Assembly (NCBI GenBank): GCA_914767715.1
Contig: OU612067.1
Coordinates: 17,055,001 to 17,119,000 of the forward strand
Direction of reading: 5' to 3'
Length of the DNA: 64,000 bases
Origin: Membranipora membranacea
Taxonomy: Eukaryota > Bryozoa > Gymnolaemata > Cheilostomatida > Membraniporidae
The notes under the pieces are model-generated. The model saw nothing but the letters and a program-made list of their open reading frames with translations, did no database searches and was not told where the DNA came from. Of this stretch, positions 23,412 to 32,736 are shown one piece after another (position 1 is the first letter of the stretch; each line of letters begins with the position of its first letter). A program made the translations under genes and the position numbers.

Positions 23412-25855
23412 TTACTTGATCAGTTGCTCATCATGCATTTGATCATTTTGTAGTTCCAAGCCCTCCATAAAGGGATCAACTCCAAAATGATTAGCTATGA
23501 TTCTCTCAGAATTAAGAAGGGCCCCTTCTGACCAGCCTAAAAATAGAGAAGTTTTTGTGCAGGCACTAAAAGTATCCCCTGTGATAAATACGTCCAAGTC
23601 TGGGAAAGGTTTTAGTGCTTCCCATTGATTGAGATATGGGTCCTCGCCCACTCTAGCCGTATAAGCTGCAATGGCATCATCATATCCTAGCCACAACCTC
23701 TGAACAGCACAGACAGGTGATGGAATTCTTTCGTCATCTGCAGAATTGAGAATACAATGATAATAATTAATAAAAGATCCTAGACTACATCACCATCACA
23801 TTGCCCCACTTTGGTTTTTAAAAGTAGTGCTGCTGCGAAAAGACTGGTACAAAGTGTTAGTTATAAGTTCCTGCCAAAGAATATAATATTTTGTTGTCAC
23901 CAAAAGTTTCAGGGCCACGTACAAGCAGATTTCTGTATTAGCACATTTCGTTCTCATGTATAGGGATTATGGATATCTTTCGTAATTGAAAAAACTGCTC
24001 TTCTCAACTTACCAAATATTTTCTGAAGCTGCCTGTGCACGTAATCAACTAGAAGCTGACTTGGTTGAAGATCCTCAGGTACATCACCGACTTTGTTAAC
24101 AAATCTTGGATAGTGTATCTTGTTCAAGCCATAGAACATGTCGGTGTTCACATAGGTGTAAGCTGCTAGCAGTGTAGCATAGTCAGCCGATTTCCCTCGA
24201 GCTCCAAATGCTGTCAGCCTTTTAATTGTGAGATCAGTGTTGAGATCATCGCAGAAGAAACCTTTCTCCTCCCACCAAGGCTTGTCATAGGTGAGGAAGA
24301 TTTTGACACTCTTTGCTACTGCAGTTTTAGAGAACAAACGCTGGAGTGATGTGGTTCGGTTCTTAGGGCTGTGCCATGCTATTTGTTGGATGCCCAAACC
24401 ATTACAGGCCAGAATCAGCTTTTTTGACAGGATTGGCTTGTCATTGTGCGCTTCAGAATTGATAATAAATGAGGGCTTGCAATCCTCTTCTATCGATGTG
24501 ACTGGATAAGACGTTCTCAGTGATATTTTTGGACACTTCTGCAGATCTTCTAAGAGCCTGTCAATCAGCCTCTCCATGCCTCCTTTGATGCAGTGATATC
24601 CAGCTAGTTGGCCTCCTTCGTCACTTGATTTGAAATTTTTGAGAAACGCTAGCTTTTCAGCTAGCAAAAAGGTCATCGGGTAATGACCATCACCATAATT
24701 CATAATTTCGGGGTTCATTGGCAGCGAGAGATAAAGAGCTCTTGGCATATCTCGGAGAAACATTCCTGTCTGCGTACATCTGGCAGCGAAAGGGCTTCCA
24801 TCTGATGGAAAGGTGGCAGCAACAGGCCTATCAGCTGGTGTGAAGTACGGTAATTCTTCTTCTTTGACAGAAAACAGTTTTGCAATCTCGTCTAGACTCT
24901 TGACATGCTTCCCTTTGAAGTAATGAGAGTGTGTATTTTTCTCAACATCTTCTTTGGAGTAGAGCTTTTCTATTTCAAGCCCGAGATCTTTGGTGAGCTT
25001 GTGAAGTAAGGGATGGCTTGTAGGCAGGAATCTATTATAACAAAAATAAAAGGTTTTATAGGTGAAGTTGTTGTCATCACAACCTTGAACAAATAAGAAA
25101 GTTTTATTCTCTATCTTTTTGATTTTCAGAGCAAGGAGTGAGAGATTAGAAAGATTGGATTGGATAAGAGTGATGTACTTGCAGCGGTTGGAATCAGAAC
25201 ATCAAAATCCTTGTATTGTTAGCCCAACAATACTAGTCCTTACATAACTGTTCAAATTAGTTTACTGTTTTGACCCGGACAGATCAACAGACAATGACTA
25301 AATAGGTTCATTCAGGTCACAGGTGGAGAGGCTGGAGTTTGTATCCTGCACACATGAAGGTAAAAATGTCTGGCCATGCTATTGGATATCAATGACGTTT
25401 ATAAGCAAAGAACTTCATTACCACATCGCTTTTTTCGTACTGATCGGCGGCTTTAATACAACCAAGGAGGAACTCCTTGATACAACATGAATGAACCTGA
25501 GTTAGATGTGAGCTAGGTTACCAAAGGCCCCTCATCTTGGAATTTGATTTGACGCCCAGATTGTGGATTCTATTCTTGCTTCCAATTCCTGAAGAATGAC
25601 AACAGTGATTTTCAGAATTTTCTAACCAAGATTGCATACTGTGAAAGAGATGAAGTTCATTGGTGAATAAATATACCTCATAGCGCCTAGGTCTGCAGGG
25701 AATCCTCCAGGCATCGTGACAGTGTGAAATTTTCCTCCAAATCTGTGAGAAGCTTCCAGAACACATACAGTAAGATCTGTAGTCTTCATCAGCCTCCAGG
25801 CCGCATACAATCCACCTATTCCACCGCCAACTATCAGCACATCATGAGACTCCAT
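23412..25855 (-). CDS. FAD-dependent amine/L-amino-acid-oxidase-like protein, copy D
   Basis: Exons in gene order: 25855-25677, 25031-24013, 23737-23412 (stop TAA), giving 507 residues. I translated the upstream part of exon 2 (25031-24764) and found no stop, although no internal Met lies there. Starts MESHDVLIVGGG with the same dinucleotide-binding and R-F-G-G motifs (K replaces the last R of R-x-G-G-R: HRFGGKFHT), and ends with FITGDTFSACTKTSLF and GWSEGALLNSERI. Sister of copy B in both coding sequence and 3' flank. A SINE lies immediately before the ATG, separating the conserved promoter block from the start by about 310 bp instead of 50. Expected to be a cytosolic flavoenzyme; substrate unknown and expression possibly altered. 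Confidence 0.85.
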
Positions 25856-25859
25856 AGCT

Positions 25860-26134
25860 ATAATAATAATAATAATAATATTGCTGTCCGTCTAGGTAGA
25901 CGATGACTGCACCGAGGTGCAGCATAGGAAGAGGTTTATTGTGACGACTAAGTTTCCGAGTCGTTAGTGCCACTTTTTCAACCACTGACAGCTTTAACCC
26001 AGCGTGAAGCATAGCGCTACAAGGCCGGAGCTGTAGTGGTTGATGACAGCATCCTCCTGTATAGAGCTATACCATACAGGAGGGTTCTTTAATCTGCATG
26101 CACGATGGTGTTGTACATACAGAAGACCTCCATT
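25860..26134 (-). mobile_element. SINE/retroposon with (ATT)n tail in the 5' leader of copy D
   Basis: Compared with copies A, B and E, this stretch interrupts the conserved leader between the TTTGTGAATAGAGAT block and the ATG. On the minus strand it ends in an ATT trinucleotide tail, as CR1/L2-type 3' ends do, and contains a self-complementary CCTCCTGTATGG...CTATACAGGAGG stem. Same orientation as gene D. It brings several ATG triplets into the presumed leader. Confidence 0.7.
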
Positions 26135-26144
26135 ATCTCTATTC

Positions 26145-26180
26145 ACAATTTGACTGAGTTAAAATTGTGCTTTTATTTGC
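26145..26180 (-). promoter_or_regulatory. Displaced TATA-like box and leader of copy D
   Basis: GCAAATAAAAGCACA and AACTCAGTCAAATTGTGAATA on the minus strand match the leaders of A and E, but here lie upstream of the SINE. Confidence 0.45.
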
Positions 26181-29100
26181 AGCACTTGTGATGCGACCAG
26201 TTAAACCAATGCTACTAAAATAAAATGCCTGGATTAAAGGACACTTGCTTACCAATGTGTGTGATGAAGAGATTGTAATTATGCAGGAATTTTAAATATG
26301 CAGTGATACTGACATTGTGGATCTATTAAGTAGCTAACCTACTAAGCTTTTGTGTACAACTGTTTCAACAATGTCTACCTTTCTGGACTGTAAAACAAAA
26401 CACTTTATCCTGTGTCTAGTTAGCTATTACAAGTACCATTGTATTTTTGTACTTTTATGTTGATAGCAATAATTAATTCGAGGTAAAAGTATAATTAGAG
26501 TTATCGACACAGCTTTTCCTATATTAGACGACAATCTACGATACGCAAACCGGAAACCTCGAACCCAAATTTAATGTTGGATCATCTTTGTCCTTCATTC
26601 TGATTTCTATTTTAACATATAAAATAAAATGGCTGATTGTATCGAACCTATTCTTTATTTTGGTCCCAGAAAGTAGTAATTATAAACTACCGAAGGGATC
26701 ACTTTGGTCTCGTTGTTTTATTTTAATATGTGGCTACCAGAACCAAAAGATGATATACTCCCTAACTATCCTCTCCTAACCTATCTAAGAACTACCTCAT
26801 GGTTACTAACGACAGAAGACTAGCTACTAGCATGAAATGGTAACATCATTAAAGGTCTGCTTAAAAAATAGTATTTTGGGAGTTTGTTCCTTTCATGCAA
26901 AGAAAACATAACTCCCTAAAAATAAACCACAGTATTCATTGGGATATTAGTTTAATAGATCTTGAATTTTTTTTTTTTTTTTTTACATTTTTATTCTGAA
27001 TTGGTAACTAACCATTGATATCTCACTAAAATGATAAATAGAAATATTCATTCTGATTTGTTTACTTTTCACTGTAAAGTTTTAAGTAAACAGAGCCAAG
27101 ACATGAAAAAATTAAATATTTATTTTTTATTAAAGTGTAGAATAATTGGAGTTTCCATAAATATGCACACATGAAATGAGCTAGTTGGGTGCATATTCAC
27201 TTCACCTGAGGATAAAGTGAGGATACACGTAAATTTATCAGTCATGCTTTTTAACAAAGATAATCATCTGATTAAAAGAAAATTGAGTGAATTTTATACA
27301 ACTCAATTTTGGGCAAGTTTTTCTAGATCAGTAGAACCCCGGGCGCCAGCTAGCTAGTATAACCATGGCTTGAATTTCATCGAACACTCATCTCTACATT
27401 GTACTCGCTCTTTGGTTCGGACAAATCTTACTCAAATAGTGACTTTGATTCAGTGAAAGTCATAAATAAAGGTATGTACGCTTTTATATATAGCCTGACT
27501 GTTGTATGGAGGGTGACTGTAGTAGTATATCAGTGGAGAGTTAACATTATAGTTAATTACCACGCCTTGGCTGACGCCATGGCAGGTACAAGGGCAGAAA
27601 ACTACCCTGGCGGCCCGATAGGCAATGAAGCCCCAGCCGTGTCTGCATTTTATAGATCTTGAAATGATAACTAATCATTGATATCTCAGTAAATTGAAAA
27701 AATCAATTTAAATATTTAATTTTGTTTACTGTTCACTGTAAAGTTTTAAAGTAAACAAAGCCAAGATATAAATAAATTAAATAATCTTTTTTTAATTGAT
27801 AAATAATTGTAGTTTCCATAAATATGCACCATAAAATAAGCTAGTGGGTGCATACTCACTCAACCTGAAGATAAAGTGAGGATACACGTAAATTTATCAC
27901 TCATGCTTTTTACCATAGTCAATCATCTGATTAAAAGGAAATCGAGTTAAATTTATACAATTCAACATGGGCAAGTTCTTCTAGATCAGTAGAACCTTGG
28001 GAGCCAGTTAGTTAGCATAAAGAAGGCTTGAATTTCACACGCTTCTACATTATACTGGCACTTTGGTTTGGAGAAATCTTACTTAAATAGGGACTTTGAT
28101 TCAGTGAAAATCACAAAAATTGGTATGTACGCTTGTTGTAAGATAATAAGTGTGTATCTGGATAGCTGTGGGGTGTTACTTTTAGTGCCAATGTGTAGCC
28201 TACTCCTCATATAATCACTATGGTCCCATGCTTCGAATTTGTGGTTCCCATGATGGTTCCCATGATGGAAAAAACATAAAAAACATTTTCGCGACTTGAA
28301 CCCCGGGGTCTCCCACGTATAATCTCTTTGAAGGCATTGTGTGCAAGCGCGCTCACCATTCAGCCACGCAGCCAATTAGGAAGTAGGTCAAATTAACATG
28401 GTATGGATATTCGCGTCCAAAAAGTAATTCGTCACAATCTGAAAGTTACTTTAATGTCATTTCCATGGGGCGATTACTCCCGAAATCCTAACGAAATCGC
28501 AACATGGAATCATGGCCTATCATAGTGATTGTAATGTTTGTCAAATTGTGTTCTAAGGATGTTATAATTAATGTGAAAAAGTGGTTGTGAGTTGGACTGT
28601 TTGATGGTGAGATTGGGAAAGGGAAAGGGATAAGGGAAAGAGCGAGCTGTTATTAATGCTTCTTTTCTTCTCTATTCCAGTAAGGATTCCACGGGAACTC
28701 AAAATGTTGACATGTGGCATGTGACATGTGTAATTGGAAATACTAGGTGTCTGATATTTGATTGAAAGGGAATGGTTGCTTAGTAATATTACATATATAT
28801 CAGTATAATTAAATGCCAATGTGGTTACATCCATAAAACCAAAAATGCCACTTCATAGATATCATGGCTAAAATATGGAGACTACGTTTTATTTGATAGG
28901 ATTAATTTGTGCAGAAAGCATGCTTAGAAATTAATATGGATTTCATGTTATTGTGCTGACCAATTTAACTTTATTCAAACCTATAGAACCTGAGTGACTC
29001 AGGATTATCCATGACGTGATTTTAACCGGTACATAATAGACTTTCAAAACAGTACAAAATTACAAGATATACCTGGAATTGTTACAACAACTGTTTGAGT

Positions 29101-29184
29101 GTTATTTAAAATTTGGAGATCGGCGTCTGAGATATCTGTTCGTAGTGAAGCCTAATTAAGAGTTTTTCATGGCTTTCTTGCTGA
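26181..29184. other. 5' flank of copy D with a local duplication
   Basis: No supported gene. About 27000-27480 is repeated at 27660-28130 (shared CACTGTAAAGTTTTAA, AGGATACACGTAAATTTATCA and ACTTTGATTCAGTGAAA blocks), and both resemble the flank of B at 19860-20340. A more G+C-rich stretch at about 27560-27640 has no match that I see elsewhere in the window. Confidence 0.65.
28216..28527. mobile_element. Insertion with CACTATG/CATAGTG tips containing a tRNA-like head
   Basis: The paralogous flank at about 20415-20435 is uninterrupted (CATATAATTATTGTAATG), whereas here about 310 bp separates CATATAAT from ATTGTAATG. The insert starts CACTATG and ends CATAGTG. On the minus strand at 28375-28291 it holds an A-box-like GTGGCTGAATGGTGAGC and a B-box-like GGGGTTCAAGTCG, resembling a tRNA-Ser/Leu-derived SINE head. 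The target duplication is unclear. Confidence 0.6.
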
Positions 29185-32100
29185 TTAGGCTACTAGTTTT
29201 AGTTCCAAACCCTCCATAAAGGGATCGACTCCAAAATGATTAGCTATGATTCTCTCAGAATTAAGAAGGGCCCCTTCTGACCAGCCTGAGAACAGGATAG
29301 TTTTTGTGCAGGGACTATAAGTATCCCCCGTGATAAATATGTCCAAGTCTGGGAAAGGTTTAAGTGCTTCCCATTGATTGACATATGGGTCCTCGCCCAC
29401 TCTAGAGGTATAAGCTGCTGCAATGGTATCATCATATCCTATCCACAATCTCTGAACAGCACAGACAGGTGATGGAATTGTTTCGTCATCTGCGGAAATG
29501 AAAATACATTGCGATGATCATAAGAAATTAAAGATCCTAGGCTGCAACACGAGCGCATCACCACCACTTTGGGTTTCCAAACAAAACCGAAGGGGGTTGC
29601 TGTAATCAGGCTAGCTCAAAATACTAGTTCCAAGTTCTTGCGGTAAGTACCAGTATATTTCTTCTGTCAAATAATACAATATCAGGTGGCCCCCTAAGGT
29701 TTATATTGATTAGGAATGCAAAAAACGAGCAATGCTCATATCAAAGCATTCTCGTAGCAATGAACAAGAATTTACTTGCACCAAGACATTATTTAATGAT
29801 ATAACCAATTTCAATGTGCGAAAACTCTAAACACAAATGACAAAAGTTGATACTGACCAATTAGGTGCCTTCGAAATCTAGCTGAGATCCAACACTAAGA
29901 AATGTTGGATCTCAGCTAGATTTTGAAATTGGTTATATCATTAAATAGACAGTTTTCTGAGCTCTGATTTAGGCCTCAATTCGGAGTTGTCCTCTCTCCA
30001 GTTTTGTACTTTTAACCCACGCCGCATAGGAAAAACGTGCTGAAAAGAGGGTTATCTTGAAAACCGCTTATAATAGGATAAAAGTTATTTTTGATTCAGA
30101 ATCTGCAACATTGAAAACTCATGTGGACATAGTTTGGGAAATAATTTTAGTAACTGGATAGTCAATTATAGCATTTTCTGCCTGTTTTGCGGACAATTTG
30201 GCAGAATTTTTGATGAGTTTCGTCACTAAAAGTAAGATTTATCAACATTCAAGCCTCCAATGATTTGGAAACCCTGGGTTTTAAATGGTGCAGACTCTGA
30301 ATCAAAAATCATTTTTATCCTATCATAAGCGGTTTTCAAGATTACCCTCTTTCAGCAGGTTTTTCCTATGCGGCGTGGGTTAAAAGTACCAAACTGGAGA
30401 GAGGACAACTCCGAATTGAGGCATAATTAAGAGCTCATAAAACTGTCTATAATGTCTTGGTGCAAGTAAATATTTTTGTTCATTGCTACGAGAATGCTTT
30501 GATATGAGCATTGCTCGTTTTTTTTGCATTCCTAAACAATATAAACCTTAGGTGGCCACCTGATATTGTAGTATTTGACATTAGAAATATACTGGTACTT
30601 ACCGCAAGAACTTGGAACTAGTTTTTTGAGCTAGCCTGATCACAGCAACCCCCTTCGGTTTTGGCCGATAGCTGGGGAAGAAGATACTCCCTACTTTTTG
30701 AGAGCTCATATAACTCCATACAAAGCTACTGGCTAGATGTTTTGATGCCACAACTCTCTATTCAAATTTTTGACTGGTGGCTCTGTTGGGCCAAGCTGTG
30801 TCAGCAGTGGTTTGAGGGCCACTTCCAAGTGTATTCATGTTTCAGTACATCTCTTTCTGGTGTGTAGGGCTCATGTAATTTTCTATTTATTCATAAAACT
30901 GTTTTTCCTCAACCTACCAAATATTTTCTGCAGCTGCCTGTGCACATAGTCAACCAGAAGCTGACTCGGTTGAAGCGCCTCAGGTACATCCCCGACGTTG
31001 TTCACAAATCTTGGATAGTGCTTCAGATTCAAGCCATAAAAGATGTCAGTGTTCACATAGGTGAAAGCTGCTAGCAGTGTTGCAAAGTCAGCCGATTTCC
31101 CTCGAGCTCCAAATGCTGTCAGCCTTTTGATGGTGAGATCTGTGTTGAGATCATCGCAGAAGAAACCTTTCTCCTCCCACCATGGCCTGTCATAGGTGAG
31201 GAATAGTTTGACACTATCTGTTGGTACAGTCTTCGAGAACAAATGCTGGAGTGATGTGGTTCGGTTCTGAGGGCTGTGCCATGCTATTTGTTGGATGCCC
31301 AAACCATTACAGGCCAGTATCAGCTTCTTTGACAGGATTGGCTGATCTTTGATCGCTTCAGAGTTGATTATGAATGAGGTCTTAGATTCCTCTTTGATTG
31401 ATGTGACTGGATTAGACGTCTTCAATGTCATCCGTGGACACTTCTGCAGATTTGCTACAAGTCTCTCAATCAGCCTCTCCATACCTCCTTTGATGCAGTG
31501 ATATCCAGATAGTTGACCTCCTTTGTCGAAAAAATTGCGTAATGCTAGCTTTTCAGCTAGCAAAAAGGTCATCGGGTAATGACCATCACCATAATTCATG
31601 AGTTCAGGGTTCATTGGCAGCGAGACATGAAGAGCGCTTGGTATATCCCGGAGAAACATTCCTGTCTGCGCACACCTGGCAGCGAAAGGGCTTCCATCTG
31701 ATGGAAAGGTGGTAGCGGCAGGTATATCAGCTGGGGTGAAGTACGGTAACTCTTCCTCTTTGACGGAAAACAGCCTGGTAGTCTCATCTAAACTCTTGAC
31801 ATGTTTCCCTTTGAAGTAATGTGAGGGTGTATTTTTCTCAAGATCTTCTTTGGGGTAGAGCTTTTCTATTTCCAGCCCCAGATCTTTAGTGAGCTTGTGT
31901 AGTAAAGGAGCGCTTGTAGGCAGGAATCTAGCATAACAAAAAAAATAGTTGCAGTTGCGACCAGATATCGAGGCAGGTTGTCCTCTGTAAGTCTTTAAAT
32001 TTCAGAGCAAGGAGGTCAAGGAGTCAATCAAGTCTAAGGTCAAAGGTTGGATAGGGGTACTCAGTTAGCGGAATCAGGACACATTAAGATTTTTGTATTG

Positions 32101-32681
32101 TTGGTGCCTGATGGCCATGCTAGCATATCGCTTGCAGTTGCATGCAGCGTATGTTTACAAGCGAATAACTTCAGCACTGCTTTAAATATTTTCATACTGA
32201 TTGTTGACTTGAATACAACATGAATTGGAGTTGGATGTGAGCTAGGTTAACAAAGGCCTGCTTGTCCTGGAATTTGGTTTGTCGCTCAGATTGTGGATCC
32301 CAAGCTTGCTTGTGAAATCAATTTTGAAAATTTCTCGAATATATATACTTTCATTGTCAATCTACAATCAATCATCATACGAATGTTTTTCACCAGTTCT
32401 TGAACAAGTTACTTAAACAATAAGGAAAAGCAGAGAGACAAAGAAAAAAAATACACTAGTAATGGTTGCATCCTGTCATACTATTATGACTGCATATGAT
32501 ACCTCATAGCACCTAGGTCTGCAGGGAATCCTCCAGGCATTGTGACAGTGTGAAATCTTCCTCCAAATCTGTGAGAAGCTTCCAGAACACATACGGTAAG
32601 ATCTGTAGTCTTCATCAGCCTCCATGCCGCATACAATCCACCTATTCCACCACCAACTATCAGCACATCATAAGACTCCAT
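29185..32681 (-). CDS. FAD-dependent amine/L-amino-acid-oxidase-like protein, copy E (altered C-terminus)
   Basis: Exons in gene order: 32681-32503, 31927-30918, 29489-29185 (stop TAA), giving 497 residues. I translated the start of exon 2 to its first Met and found no stop. Exon 2 is three codons shorter than in B and D. N-terminal G-x-G-x2-G and R-F-G-G-R and the C-terminal FITGDTY...GWSEGALLNSERI are present. After GLEL the protein ends KLVA, because about 510 bp present beside B and D is missing and the stop comes from former 3' flank. The middle of exon 2 resembles A (EESKT, SEAIKDQP, PTDS); the later part resembles B and D (CDDLNTD, SAD(F/Y)ATLLAA). Intron 2 (1428 bp) is mostly a nested palindrome that may hinder transcription or splicing. 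Substrate unknown. Confidence 0.8.
29876..29921. repeat. Perfect 19-bp hairpin at the palindrome centre
   Basis: ATCTAGCTGAGATCCAACA and its exact inverse flank an 8-nt loop, inside the larger palindrome of copy E intron 2. Confidence 0.9.
29946..30449. mobile_element. 504-bp foldback element, copy 1 (nested)
   Basis: Starts TAGACAGTTTTCTGAGCTC and ends GAGCTCATAAAACTGTCTA. Roughly 210-bp arms surround a short unique centre (CTGCCTGTTTTGCGGACAATT). It is inserted in the right arm of the 29583-30662 palindrome; comparison with the intact left arm indicates insertion at a TA. A second copy, in opposite orientation, lies at 46729-47240. Confidence 0.85.
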
Positions 32682-32699
32682 TGCTACACAATCTCTATT

Positions 32700-32736
32700 C
32701 ACAAATTGACTGAGTTAAAAGTGTGCTTTTATTTGC
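32700..32736 (-). promoter_or_regulatory. Conserved TATA-like box and leader of copy E
   Basis: GCAAATAAAAGCACAC and AACTCAGTCAATTTGTGAATAG-type blocks on the minus strand, about 20-50 bp before the ATG at 32681, as in A. Confidence 0.45.

Larger units (their letters stand above)
29583..30662. mobile_element. 1.08-kb palindromic element in intron 2 of copy E
   Basis: Left arm (29583-29805) and right arm (30450-30662) are near-identical inverted copies beginning AAAACCGAAGGGGGTTGCTG and running through CTTGCGGTAAGTACCAGTATA, CAATGCTCATATCAAAGCAT and TTGCACCAAGACATTAT. The centre held a TTTAATGATATAACCAATTTCAA inverted pair and a perfect small hairpin. The right arm is split by the inner element at 29946-30449. 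A shorter relative lies at 55906-56158. No coding capacity. Confidence 0.85.
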
